Shown: piece by piece, positions 48,725 through 57,035 of the stretch | How the letters are laid out: every line of letters begins with the position of its first letter | Position numbering within the stretch: the stretch's first letter is position 1 | DNA from: Massilia sp. 9096 | Lineage (GTDB): Bacteria > Pseudomonadota > Gammaproteobacteria > Burkholderiales > Burkholderiaceae_D | DNA length: 64,000 bases | Reading direction: 5' to 3' | Assembly (NCBI RefSeq): GCF_000745265.1 | Contig: NZ_JQNN01000001.1 | Coordinates: forward strand, 310,001-374,000 | Translations under genes and position numbers: made by a program | Notes under the pieces: model-generated | Database searches by the model: none | Told to the model about the DNA's origin: nothing | Seen by the model: only the letters and a program-made list of their open reading frames with translations

Positions 48725-49387
48725 ATGCGTGCCCTGCGTTTCGCCCTGATCGCCGCCAGCCTCGTCGCCAGCACCGCGTTTGCCTCGCCGACCGACCCGA
48801 AAAACGGTGTCGAGTACGTGACGCTCGCCCAGCCGCAACCGGTGCAGCAGGTCGGCAAGAAGGTCGAGGTGATCGAGTTCTTCATGTACCACTGCCCGCA
48901 CTGCAATCGCCTGGAACCGTCGTTCGAGCAGTGGGTCAAAAAGCAGGGCGACAATATCCTGCTCAAGCGCATCCCGCTGCCGGCCCAGGGCGCCAACGAT
49001 CCCGAGGCGCACCTGTACCTGACGCTCGAAGCGCTGGGCCGCCTGGGTGACATGCACCAGAAGGTGTTCAACGCCGTCCACGTCCAGCACGTCCGCCTGT
49101 TCGACGACAAGGCGATCATCGACTGGGTGTCCAAGAACGGCGTGGACCAGAAGACCTTCCTGAACGCATGGAATTCGTTCGGCGTGATGACCAGGCTGCA
49201 CCGCCTGCCGCAGATCGTGAACGACTACAAGATCGACGGCGTGCCGGCCGTGGTCATCGACGGCAAGTACATGACCTCGCCGTCGGTGCTGCAGGGTTCC
49301 CTGAAGGTCAACGACGAGATGCAGCTGTTCCCGGCAACCCTGCAGGTGATGGACGTGCTGGTGGCGCGGGCGGCCAAGACCAAATAA
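48725..49387 (+). CDS. dsbA: Thiol:disulfide interchange protein DsbA
   Basis: A 220-residue periplasmic oxidase with a signal peptide and a thioredoxin fold holding a helical insertion. The active site is Cys57-Pro-His-Cys60 in FFMYHCPHCNRLEP, the classical DsbA pair; GVPAVVIDGKY contains the cis-Pro. It inserts disulfides into exported proteins and is reoxidised by DsbB. First of three genes with a DsbA paralogue downstream. Confidence 0.95.
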   Translation: MRALRFALIAASLVASTAFASPTDPKNGVEYVTLAQPQPVQQVGKKVEVIEFFMYHCPHCNRLEPSFEQWVKKQGDNILLKRIPLPAQGANDPEAHLYLTLEALGRLGDMHQKVFNAVHVQHVRLFDDKAIIDWVSKNGVDQKTFLNAWNSFGVMTRLHRLPQIVNDYKIDGVPAVVIDGKYMTSPSVLQGSLKVNDEMQLFPATLQVMDVLVARAAKTK

Positions 49388-49415
49388 CCCTTAACGAAGT
49401 CGAGAAGAGCAAGCG

Positions 49416-49757
49416 ATGAGCAATGTCGAAGGCAAGATCCTGCGGATCTACGACAAGTCCAAGCCGGAAGACGAGGATTTGTACGAGACCAGCCACGTCA
49501 ACCACTGGGCCTGGGGCCTGGCGGTGCTGCTGCTTGGCGTCGTCTTCTGGCTGTGCGTCGCGCTGGTGAACGCCGAAAACCAGCGCTACGCGATGATGAC
49601 GAACAAGTGCCCGGATCCGGTGTTCGCCGGCTCGATCGACAAGCAATGCCTGGTCACCGTGCGTTCGCGCGATCACTGGTGGGAACACCTGGGTTACGCG
49701 ATCACGCACGTGTCGCCGGAAGGCCCGCCGAAGCCGCCGGTGGTGCGCCGTCACTGA
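49416..49757 (+). CDS. Small membrane protein between two dsbA genes
   Basis: A 113-residue protein with a single helix (AWGLAVLLLGVVFWLCVALV), an N-terminal cytoplasmic segment (RIYDKSKPEDEDLYETSHV) and a C-terminal periplasmic part with two cysteines (TNKCPDP, DKQCLVTV) that could be a DsbA substrate or partner. AGAAGAG precedes the start. It follows dsbA by 28 nt. Its stop codon lies in the first unit of an 11-nt tandem repeat. Not a recognised family. Confidence 0.7.
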   Translation: MSNVEGKILRIYDKSKPEDEDLYETSHVNHWAWGLAVLLLGVVFWLCVALVNAENQRYAMMTNKCPDPVFAGSIDKQCLVTVRSRDHWWEHLGYAITHVSPEGPPKPPVVRRH

Positions 49758-49791
49758 GCCGTCACTGAGCCGTCACTGAGCCGTCACTGAG
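49748..49791 (+). repeat. Four tandem copies of an 11-nt unit over a stop codon
   Basis: CCGTCACTGAG repeated perfectly at 49748, 49759, 49770 and 49781. The TGA in the first unit is the stop of the small membrane protein. Confidence 0.92.
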
Positions 49792-49829
49792 CCGCCGCCC
49801 GGTTCTTCACTCAGCCATCCGTTTCATCT

Positions 49830-49859
49830 ATCCTTCGGTGGACCCCACCACCGAAGGAT
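49830..49859 (+). promoter_or_regulatory. Hairpin sequestering the ribosome binding site of the second dsbA
   Basis: ATCCTTCGGTGG-N6-CCACCGAAGGAT, a perfect 12-bp stem whose 3' arm contains the Shine-Dalgarno AAGGA six nt before the ATG. There is no T-run after it, so it is not a terminator; it would hide the start until melted or unfolded. Confidence 0.65.
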
Positions 49860-49864
49860 GATTC

Positions 49865-50563
49865 ATGCGTTCTCTGCATTCTCTGCGTTTCGCCGCCGCC
49901 GGCCTGTGCCTGCTGGCTGGCTCCGCCGTCTTCCACACCACATCCGCCTCGCCGTCCAACCCGGCCAACGGCATCGACTACATCACGCTGGCCCAGCCGC
50001 AGGCCACGCAAGCGGCCGGCAAGAAGGTCGAGGTGATCGAGTTCTTCATGTACCACTGCCCGGTGTGCAATGCGCTCGAGCCGCAGCTCGAAGCGTGGGC
50101 AAAGCAGGAAGGCGAGCGCATCCAGCTGCGCCGCATCCACATTCCCTTGCGCGGCGCCAGCGATCCCGAAGCGCACCTGTACCTGGCGCTGGAAGCGATG
50201 GGCAAGCCGGACGCCATCCATGGCCAGATCTTCGACCTGGTGCACAAGCAGCACGTCAATCTGCATGAGGATGGCGCCATCCTCGACTGGATGGGCAAGA
50301 ACGGCGCGAGCATCGGCGTCGATCCGGCCAAATTCCAGGAGGCCTGGAATACCTTCGGCGTACAGACCCGCCTGCGCCAGCTGGGCAAGGTGATGGCCAG
50401 CTACCAGGTCGAGTCGGCGCCGACGCTGGTGATCGACGGACGCTACCAGACTTCGCCGGCCACCGTGAGCGCGCACTTCAATCCGCCCGACCGCAACGAC
50501 CTGTTCAAGGCCACGCTGGAGGTGGCGGACGGCCTCGTGACCAAGGCCGCGCAGGCGAAGTAG
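49865..50563 (+). CDS. DsbA paralogue with a CPVC active site
   Basis: A 232-residue DsbA-like periplasmic protein, clearly a duplicate of the gene at 48725 (shared KKVEVIEFFMYHCP, SDPEAHLYLALEA and VIDGRYQTSP). The active site is Cys65-Pro-Val-Cys68, not CPHC, which should shift its redox potential; ESAPTLVIDG has the cis-Pro after Ala. The C-terminal loop is longer. It has its own leader with an SD-masking hairpin. It may serve special substrates, perhaps the small membrane protein next door (inference). Confidence 0.85.
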   Translation: MRSLHSLRFAAAGLCLLAGSAVFHTTSASPSNPANGIDYITLAQPQATQAAGKKVEVIEFFMYHCPVCNALEPQLEAWAKQEGERIQLRRIHIPLRGASDPEAHLYLALEAMGKPDAIHGQIFDLVHKQHVNLHEDGAILDWMGKNGASIGVDPAKFQEAWNTFGVQTRLRQLGKVMASYQVESAPTLVIDGRYQTSPATVSAHFNPPDRNDLFKATLEVADGLVTKAAQAK

Positions 50564-50578
50564 CCGAGCCGCCCTGAT

Positions 50579-51895
50579 TCACTGCGCCAGCACGCCGTCC
50601 GGCAAGCGCATCACGAAGCGCGCGCCGCCCAGCGGAGAGCCCTCGACCGCCAGGCTGCCGCCGTGCAGCACCACCGCCTTGCGCGCGATCGACAGGCCCA
50701 GCCCGAAGCCGCCGGTGGCGCGGTCGCGGCTGCGGTCGAGCCGGTAGAAAGGCTCGAACACGCGTTCGCGCTCGGCCTCGGGGATGCCGGGGCCATCGTC
50801 GTCGACCGCGATCTCGACCATGCCGCCGACGCGCTGGGCGCTCAAGGCCACCTGGCGTGCGGCGTACTTCTGGGCGTTGCGCAGCAGGTTGCCGAGGGCG
50901 CGCGCGAGCAGCCGGCGCTCGCCGTCCAGGCTGCCCAGCATCGGGCCGAGGTCGACGTGTAGCTGCGCCGGCGGCGGATGCAGGGCGCCGGCGCATTCGC
51001 GCAGCAGCGGTTCGAGCTCGAACAGGGCGCGCTGCGGTCCGTGCGCGTCGTCCAGCTTGCTCATCGACAGCAGTTCGGTGACCAGGCCGTTCAGTTCCGC
51101 CAGGTCGCCTTCCATCGCCGCGATGCGTTTCACCAGCTGCGGGTCGGGCATGCGCTCGGCCAGCAGCTCCATGGCGAACTCGAGGCGCGCGATCGGCGTG
51201 CGCAGCTCGTGCGACACCGAGTGCAGCAAATTCTTCTGCGATTCCAGCAAGCCCTGGATGCGTTCGGCCATCGCGTTCATGCGCTCGGCCAGCGGGTAGA
51301 CCGCCTCGGACGGGCGCATGTGCGCGCGCGCGGACAGCTGGCCGGCGCCGAACTCGTCGGCCACGCGCGACAGCCGCTGCAAGGCCTGCCAGTGCGCGCG
51401 CGACCACAGCGCGATCGGCACCAGCAAGGCCAGCGCGACCACGACGTAGCGCAGCACTTCCATCGCCAGCGCCTGGCCGAGATCGATCGGCAGCCTGGAC
51501 ACGCGCAGCACCTCGTCGTCGCTGCCGATGTAGCGCTGGCCCGCCAGGTCGACGCGGCGCAGGAACGCCTTGTGCGACGGGTCGAGCACGATCTCGCCGC
51601 GCGCCAGGGCGGTGCGCTGGCGCGTCGACAGCGCCTCATTCACCTGGGACAGCGGCACCAGGTCGAACTGGGCGTCCGACACTTCGCGCACCTTGTTCAG
51701 GCGCACCAGCCATTCGTCGGGCGGGGCACGGTCGACGTACTGCTCGAGCAGGAAGATCTGGGCCGAGGCCTGGCGCCGCGCGATGTCGTCGAGCGGATCG
51801 CCGAACAGGCGCGCGAACAGGAAATAGATCACGAAGGTGGCCGCCGTGATCGACAGCATGACCAGCACGAAGAAGCGGAAGAACAGGCGGTTCAC
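50579..51895 (-). CDS. RstB-like sensor histidine kinase
   Basis: A 438-residue membrane kinase: helix 1 (FFVLVMLSITAATFVIYFLFA), a periplasmic domain of about 120 residues, helix 2 (LRYVVVALALLVPIALWS), HAMP-like linker (RLSRVADEFGAGQLSARAHM), H-box His229 in SVSHELRTPIARLEF, and ATPase boxes (NLLRNAQKY, DDGPGIPEAE, GGFGLGLSIA). RLDRSRDRATGG matches RstB closely. It has no adjacent response regulator; the likely partner is the RstA-like gene at 55475. Stops near the dsbA paralogue, convergent. Confidence 0.88.
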   Translation of the reverse strand: MNRLFFRFFVLVMLSITAATFVIYFLFARLFGDPLDDIARRQASAQIFLLEQYVDRAPPDEWLVRLNKVREVSDAQFDLVPLSQVNEALSTRQRTALARGEIVLDPSHKAFLRRVDLAGQRYIGSDDEVLRVSRLPIDLGQALAMEVLRYVVVALALLVPIALWSRAHWQALQRLSRVADEFGAGQLSARAHMRPSEAVYPLAERMNAMAERIQGLLESQKNLLHSVSHELRTPIARLEFAMELLAERMPDPQLVKRIAAMEGDLAELNGLVTELLSMSKLDDAHGPQRALFELEPLLRECAGALHPPPAQLHVDLGPMLGSLDGERRLLARALGNLLRNAQKYAARQVALSAQRVGGMVEIAVDDDGPGIPEAERERVFEPFYRLDRSRDRATGGFGLGLSIARKAVVLHGGSLAVEGSPLGGARFVMRLPDGVLAQ

Positions 51896-52060
51896 GTCAC
51901 GGCCCCGCCGCGCCGGCGTGATAAAAAAATAATGGTTCCGTTTTGATCATGACCGAAATTTTAATGGAGTGTCCGGTCAAAAAACCGCGCCTTACAAATT
52001 GACGACAATTGGCCGACATTCCTCGGCGGATTTGGCGGCGCCGGCTGGGTAGGATGTGTT

Positions 52061-52113
52061 CATCAGGGTTTTCCGTTTGCCCACCTGATGCGCAAGCAGG
52101 GTGGGCTTTTTTT
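52061..52113 (+). promoter_or_regulatory. Candidate attenuator in the mipA leader
   Basis: A terminator hairpin (GCCCACC 52079-52085 with GGTGGGC 52100-52106, then seven T) lies 79 nt before mipA. An alternative stem CATCAGG (52061-52067) with CCTGATG (52084-52090) overlaps its 5' arm, so the two are mutually exclusive. No gene ends upstream on this strand. It is either an attenuator/riboswitch platform or the end of a small RNA. The rest of 51896-52060 is non-coding. Confidence 0.55.
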
Positions 52114-52191
52114 ATTCCGACAGGGCAGAGGTGTGAATGCTCGAACGCAAGCACGTAAAATGCTGTGTTCCGCAATCCTTTGCCTTATGAC

Positions 52192-53058
52192 ATGAACAAG
52201 CCCCTCTTCGTTTCGCTTGCCGTGCTCTGCACCCTGGGTTCGATGTTCGCTTGCCGCGCCAGCCGCGCCGAGACGCCTGCGCTCAATCCGATGCCGGACG
52301 GCAGCCGCGACATGTATGCGGGCCTGGGCGTGCAATCGGCGCCGCGCTACGATGGCACCGGGGTGCGCCGGGTACGCGCGCTGCCGGTGCTGCAGGTCGA
52401 ATGGAGCAACGGGCTGTTCGTGTCCGGCATGAACGCCGGCTGGCACCTGTCCAGCAGCCCGACGCTGGAATACGGCCCCTTGCTGGGCCTGGTCCCCAGG
52501 CGCGATGGCGGGGGCGACGGCAACACGGTGGGTGGAGTCGGCACGTTCGCGCGGGGGCCGCTGTTCAGCGTCCTGAAGCGCTCACCGAAGGGCCTGGACG
52601 GCATGGACGAGATCGGCGCGCGCCTGCAGGCCGGCGCTTTTGTCAACGTCTACCTCGACCCGCAATGGCGCCTGAGCGCCAGCCTGTCGTACGGCTCGGG
52701 ACGCGAACGCGACGGCGCGCGCCTGACGATGGACGTGCAGCGCCTGGCGGCGGCGATCGGCGAGCGGCACCGGGTATCGCTGGTGGCTGGCGTCACCGCT
52801 GCCAACCGCAACGACAACGTGAGCTATTTCGGCGTCAGCGCCGAGGAATCGCTGCGCAGCAGGTTCGACGAGTACGCGCCGGGCGGCGGCCTGCAGGATG
52901 CGCACCTGGACGCGCGCTGGAACTGGAGCTGGTCGCCATCGTGGATGCTGGCCACCGACCTGCGCGCCAAGCGCCTGCTCGGCAGCGCCGCCCACAGCCC
53001 GCTCGTCGAGCGGTCCAGCAACTTGACGGTCTCGACCGCCATCGCCTACCGTTTCTGA
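52192..53058 (+). CDS. mipA: MipA/OmpV-family outer membrane protein
   Basis: A 288-residue protein with a signal peptide ending near SRAET and a beta-barrel of the MipA/OmpV type: MYAGLGVQSAPRYDGTGVRR at the start, repeated Tyr/Gly strands, and a terminal STAIAYRF with Phe. In E. coli MipA scaffolds murein enzymes. The family often sits near two-component genes, as here between RstB- and RstA-like proteins. The next gene begins one nt after its stop. A candidate attenuator precedes it. Confidence 0.88.
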   Translation: MNKPLFVSLAVLCTLGSMFACRASRAETPALNPMPDGSRDMYAGLGVQSAPRYDGTGVRRVRALPVLQVEWSNGLFVSGMNAGWHLSSSPTLEYGPLLGLVPRRDGGGDGNTVGGVGTFARGPLFSVLKRSPKGLDGMDEIGARLQAGAFVNVYLDPQWRLSASLSYGSGRERDGARLTMDVQRLAAAIGERHRVSLVAGVTAANRNDNVSYFGVSAEESLRSRFDEYAPGGGLQDAHLDARWNWSWSPSWMLATDLRAKRLLGSAAHSPLVERSSNLTVSTAIAYRF

Positions 53059-53059
53059 G

Positions 53060-53767
53060 ATGCGTTCAATCCGCCCCATCGTCGCTTCCCTCGCTCTGCT
53101 GCTGGCGGCCGGCGCGATGGAGCTCGCGCGCGCGCAGGCGCCTGCGGGGGCGGGCGCGTGGGCGAGCTACCGCGACGCCTACCGCGCGATGGTCGTGTTC
53201 GAGAAATACGGCGGGCCGAAGAATCTGCTGCAAAGCGAGCTGGAAGTGCAGAGCGCCGATCCCGGCCCCGGGGCGCAGCCCTTGCAGCTGGTCTTGTCCG
53301 GCAAGGCGACCCAGCTGATGCTGCCGCTGGATGCGCTCGGTCGCACCGTGTTTCCGCTGCAAAAGGCCGCCTACGACGAAAACGCCGCGTTGGCCCTGAA
53401 CCGCAAGGGCGTCGATTTTGCGCTGCGCCCGCGCGTGACGATCGCGCCGCGCGCCGACGGCCTGTACGACGTCGCCGAGCTGCTCGAAGCCTGCCGCCAG
53501 GCGCTCGGCTTTGCGCGCTGGGTCGACGCGTCGCAGCGCGCGCGCCAGTGCGCCGGCGTGCGTTTCGTGTATCCCAAGAAGACCGACGTCGGCGCGCGCC
53601 TGCGCCGTCCCGACGGCAGCGAGCTGCCGCTGCAGGTCGCGAATGGCGCGGCGTTTGCGGGCGACATCGACGACGCGTTCCCGGTCGTGACCCTGCGCCT
53701 TCCCGCCGAGCGCGGCCAGGTCATGGCCTACCACGCGCCGCTGGCGATCGTGCCGCTGTTCGAGTAA
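53060..53767 (+). CDS. Exported protein of unknown function, coupled to mipA
   Basis: A 235-residue protein with a signal peptide (IVASLALLLAAGAMELARA). The body contains LVLSGKATQLMLPLDALGRT, GVDFALRPRVTIAPRADGLYDV, and ends PAERGQVMAYHAPLAIVPLFE. No catalytic or metal motif is evident. It begins one nt after mipA and must be co-translated, suggesting a periplasmic partner of the barrel. I do not recognise the family. Confidence 0.72.
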   Translation: MRSIRPIVASLALLLAAGAMELARAQAPAGAGAWASYRDAYRAMVVFEKYGGPKNLLQSELEVQSADPGPGAQPLQLVLSGKATQLMLPLDALGRTVFPLQKAAYDENAALALNRKGVDFALRPRVTIAPRADGLYDVAELLEACRQALGFARWVDASQRARQCAGVRFVYPKKTDVGARLRRPDGSELPLQVANGAAFAGDIDDAFPVVTLRLPAERGQVMAYHAPLAIVPLFE

Positions 53768-53837
53768 CCAGCATTGAGCCACCGGTTCCTCAGATGCGAT
53801 GCATCGGCCGCTTGCAACAATGAAGTCTGCGGCCGAA

Positions 53838-54029
53838 TCACGCAGACAGTGCAATTTTCTTCGTAATCTCGATCAACTCGGCCTCGACTTGATTCAGTGA
53901 GACCTCGAGATGCCTGGATATAGGCGAGTCCACGAAAGTTTGAGCGACTTCAAATGTGTCGATCATCGGAACGATGCTGTTCAGCTTCGAGAAGTGACCA
54001 GCGACATATTTGGCAAATCTGGCGGAAGC
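53838..54029 (-). pseudogene. In-frame 63-codon extension after the FlgO-like stop (possible gene remnant)
   Basis: Directly after the TGA of the FlgO-like gene the same frame stays open to 53838, encoding FAKYVAGHFSKLNSIVPMID, then FEVAQTFVDSPISRHLEVSL and VEAELIEITKKIALSA. It has protein-like amphipathic helices and a more AT-rich codon use than FlgO. There is no start codon with a ribosome binding site at its head. Either a 3' fragment of a lost gene, or a readthrough tail. Confidence 0.35.
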
Positions 54030-54596
54030 TCAGCGAAGCTGGCTTTGCCCGGGCGGCTGCATCATCGCGCGCACCGTGGCGTCTTTTTGCAGCACGAAGT
54101 CCTGGCCCGCCAACACGAAGTTGCTGGTTGGCTGGATCACCTTGACGTTGACGAACACGGCGTCGGGCGTCTCGGCGTAGGAACCGACGACCACGGCCTG
54201 GGCGTCGTGGGTATGCGCCACCTCGCCGATTTCGCGCGTGAGCATCAATTCGCCCTGGTTGCGTTTCAGGTACACGCTGTTGCGCAGTTTCATTTCAAGC
54301 ATTTTCAGCCCACCTTGCGCGAGCCGGGTCGAGACCTGCTCCGACACCAGCCGCCCGAGCGTCGAGGTCTGCTCGAGCGCATCGATGTTGACGATGGTCG
54401 CCATGATCAACGGCTTGTCGTCGGACAGCTTGCCTTTCAATTGCGCCAGCAAAGCATCGGCCGCGGCGTAATTGGCACTGACGACCGCATTGGCTGGCTG
54501 CGCCGGAGAGTAGCCATCGTCCTGCCTCTCGTATGCGCAGGCCGTCAGCATCAAGGGGACGAGCAACAGGGCAAGCGCTTTCTTAACGCACTTCAT
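54030..54596 (-). CDS. FlgO-family outer membrane lipoprotein
   Basis: A 188-residue lipoprotein: signal ends LMLTACAYE (lipobox Cys near 20). The FlgO domain is seen as NYAAADALLAQLKGKLSDDK, VNIDALEQTSTLGRLVSEQV, ARLAQGGLKMLEMKLRN-like (LAQGGLKMLEMKLRNSVYLK) and TGEVAHTHDAQAVVVGSY-type EVAHTHDAQAVVVGSYA. FlgO proteins sit in the outer membrane and in some vibrios help flagellar stability, but no flagellar gene is near. Its ATG overlaps the preceding lipoprotein gene by 4 nt. Confidence 0.85.
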   Translation of the reverse strand: MKCVKKALALLLVPLMLTACAYERQDDGYSPAQPANAVVSANYAAADALLAQLKGKLSDDKPLIMATIVNIDALEQTSTLGRLVSEQVSTRLAQGGLKMLEMKLRNSVYLKRNQGELMLTREIGEVAHTHDAQAVVVGSYAETPDAVFVNVKVIQPTSNFVLAGQDFVLQKDATVRAMMQPPGQSQLR

Positions 54597-55288
54597 TTCG
54601 TCTCCCCGGTTACCGCGAACGTTTTCACCGGCTGCGCCGGCGGCAGGGGCACCGTTTCATACAGCCAGCGGTCGCTGTCGACCGTGTAGTACACCGAGGT
54701 CTGGCGCGCATAGTAGCGCTGGTCGTCGGACACGGCCACGGTGACGATGATCTCGGTTTTCGGCGTGTCGCTGGACGAAAACTGGGACCGGAACCAGGCA
54801 TACGCATCCTCGCCGAAAACGGCGGCCGTAGCCAGGCCAAGGGCGCTGTGGTGCACTTCCGTCAGCGCCCATACGCCGGCAACCAGGGCGGACCGCTCTC
54901 CATGGTACTTGTATTGCGGGCGATCGCCGGAAAACGCAACCACTTGCGTGTCGACTTCAACCTTCAAGGCATCGCGCGGCGTCTTCGCCACGACGTATCC
55001 GCCATTGACGAGCGAGGTCATCAGTTGGCCGGCGACCGCACGGTTGAAGGGCGTGTCCTGCAGCGGCTGCACGTACAGGGCCCCGCGCGGGCCGTTGTTA
55101 AGCGTCGGCACCAACTGCTTTTCGATGTGTTCAGTAATTGCCGTCCAGTGCGCCGCAGCCTGCAATTTCTGCTGCTGGCTGGTCGGGAAATGGGTGGCGA
55201 CCGGGACTGGGCTGTAAGGGGTGGCGCATCCCGTGGCAAGCACGGTCACACCGACTATCGCCGCGATGCGGCCAAGCTGTTCTCTCAT
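54593..55288 (-). CDS. Lipoprotein of unknown function, paired with FlgO-like protein
   Basis: A 231-residue protein with a lipobox (VTVLATGCATPYSP). Seen: RGALYVQPLQDTPFNRAVAG, LMTSLVNGGYVVAKTPRDAL, VEVDTQVVAFSGDRPQYKYH and RYYARQTSVYYTVDSDRW. The first part (two-helix plus strand, NGGY) resembles the way FlgO-like domains start, but I cannot name a family. It overlaps the FlgO-like gene (ATGA), so they are one unit, probably forming an outer-membrane complex. Confidence 0.78.
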   Translation of the reverse strand: MREQLGRIAAIVGVTVLATGCATPYSPVPVATHFPTSQQQKLQAAAHWTAITEHIEKQLVPTLNNGPRGALYVQPLQDTPFNRAVAGQLMTSLVNGGYVVAKTPRDALKVEVDTQVVAFSGDRPQYKYHGERSALVAGVWALTEVHHSALGLATAAVFGEDAYAWFRSQFSSSDTPKTEIIVTVAVSDDQRYYARQTSVYYTVDSDRWLYETVPLPPAQPVKTFAVTGETK

Positions 55289-55474
55289 CTTCTGCGATCT
55301 CGTTGCCGCACCGGCGAGCCTGGTGCCTGAAGCCGAAACTCTAGCATGTCAATTTCCTCAATGCAATTTTTTGCAAAGAGGGTGAGGATGGGACACAACA
55401 TCATTCACGTCAGTTTCCTGAGCTGCCGGCGCTACCATGGGCACGCGGGCGTCGAGAAATGATTGCTGTCCTCG

Positions 55475-56161
55475 TCAGTGCCATGCCGACGGCGAGAACA
55501 AATAGCCTTCGCCCCACACCGTCTTGATCTTTTCCGAGTTCGCATCGTCGAACTTGCGGCGCAGCTTGGAGATCGAATTGTCGATGCTGCGATCGAGCCC
55601 GTCGAACTCGATGCCGCGCATCTTCTTGAGCAGCTCGTCGCGCGAGAGCACGCGGCCGGCTGCCTCGGCCAGCACCAGCAGCAGCTTGTATTCGGTGTTG
55701 CTGAGCACGCAGGGCTGGCCGCGCCAGCTGACGCTGCGCTCGGTGGTGACGATGCGCAGGGCGCCGAATTCGAGCATGCGCGTATCCATGCCTCCCTTGG
55801 GCTGGGCGCGCCGCAACAGGGCGCGCAGGCGCGCCAGCAGCACGCGTGGCTGGACCGGCTTGTTGACGAAGTCGTCGGCGCCTTGCTCCAGGCCGGACAC
55901 TTCGTCGTAGCTGTCCTCGCGCGCGGTCAGGATCAGGATCGGCACGTCGGACACGTCGCGGATCTGGCGGCACACGACCATGCCGTCCATCCCCGGCAGC
56001 ATCAGGTCGAGCACGACGATGTCGGGCGCCGCCGCCTTGAAGTGCTCGAGCGCGACGTCGCCGCGCGTGACCAGGTCGACCGAGAATTCATAGCCGGAGA
56101 GGTATTCCGTCACCAGCTCCGCCAGGCGCGGATCGTCTTCCACCAGCAGTACGCGATACAT
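55475..56161 (-). CDS. RstA-like OmpR-family response regulator
   Basis: A 228-residue regulator: receiver domain with acidic pocket LLVEDD, phospho-acceptor Asp52 in IVVLDLMLPGMDG, Thr in ILTARED and Lys in VNKPVQPR; then a winged-helix DNA-binding domain (LSNTEYKLLLVLAEAAGRVL, RSIDNSISKLRRKF). The ending KTVWGEGYLFSPSAWH closely matches RstA. It lacks an adjacent kinase; the RstB-like kinase is 3.6 kb downstream on the same strand. Confidence 0.9.
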   Translation of the reverse strand: MYRVLLVEDDPRLAELVTEYLSGYEFSVDLVTRGDVALEHFKAAAPDIVVLDLMLPGMDGMVVCRQIRDVSDVPILILTAREDSYDEVSGLEQGADDFVNKPVQPRVLLARLRALLRRAQPKGGMDTRMLEFGALRIVTTERSVSWRGQPCVLSNTEYKLLLVLAEAAGRVLSRDELLKKMRGIEFDGLDRSIDNSISKLRRKFDDANSEKIKTVWGEGYLFSPSAWH

Positions 56162-56269
56162 GGGCTTCTCCTTGACCGGCTATTGTATAAGAGCAAATGT
56201 CAACGGAGACCGATTGCCGCCCGGCGACGACAAATCGAGACAGTTTTCAGACAAAGCGTCGCGGCGTGC

Positions 56270-56818
56270 TCACTGTGTGCCGCCGGCTTCGTCGGATTGC
56301 GCCCGGGTGGCGCCCATCGCTTCGTTGATGGCGGCCACGATGGTCGGCAGGCTCGACGCGTCATAGCCGCGGAATACCTGGACGATCCTGCCGTCGCGCC
56401 CGATGATGACCATGTGCGGAATCCCTTTGACGCCGTAGGCTTTTTGCGCCTTGTCGTCGGGGTCGTAGGCCGCGACGAGCTCCATTTTGCCGATCGGCCG
56501 GCGCACCTTGTCGAACACGTCGCGCTCTTCGGTGTTCACGGCGATGACCTGGACCTTGCCCTTGGCCGCTTTCTGGATGTTGGCCAGGATCGGCAGCTCC
56601 TTCATGCAGTAGCCGCACCAGGTCGCCCAGAACGACATCACCACGGCCTTGCCCGCATACTGGCTGAGCTGGACCGGCTTGTCGTCCGAGTTTGCGCCGA
56701 CGTAGTCGGGCGGGACGTCGCCCGCGGCGGGCGCGCCGGGCGCCGCAAGCGCGGTGCCGACGGCGGTGCACAGCAGCAGGGTGGCGGCGCAGCGGCGCAA
56801 CAGGGAAGATGGGCGCAT
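56270..56818 (-). CDS. TlpA-like periplasmic thioredoxin
   Basis: A 182-residue exported thioredoxin-fold protein with signal peptide (LLLCTAVGTALA) and redox site Cys68-Gly-Tyr-Cys71 in FWATWCGYCMKELP; GVKGIPHMVIIGRDG contains the cis-Pro. TlpA/ResA proteins reduce apo-cytochromes or other periplasmic cysteines. It stands alone, divergent from nothing, between the RstA-like gene and the unknown 726-residue protein. The reductive partner (DsbD/CcdA) is not in the window. Confidence 0.92.
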   Translation of the reverse strand: MRPSSLLRRCAATLLLCTAVGTALAAPGAPAAGDVPPDYVGANSDDKPVQLSQYAGKAVVMSFWATWCGYCMKELPILANIQKAAKGKVQVIAVNTEERDVFDKVRRPIGKMELVAAYDPDDKAQKAYGVKGIPHMVIIGRDGRIVQVFRGYDASSLPTIVAAINEAMGATRAQSDEAGGTQ

Positions 56819-57035
56819 CGATCGTGTCCAGAGAGAAATGGGACTTCAGTCTAGACAGCGATGTGGAACATGTCCAGACAAATGTTGCTAGATTGAGAAC
56901 TGTGGAGGATGGAAAATCTGTCGCTGGTTGGACAAAAACGTCAGTGCATGAACCGTGTTGTCACCTGCTGTCATCTCCTGTGCCGGTAACTGCGCTCTTA
57001 CAATATTCGCTGATTGAATTGTTCAATGTTCCCCG

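Noticed and set aside
49748..49791. CRISPR-like short repeat
   Set aside because: 11-nt units without spacers; a simple tandem repeat.
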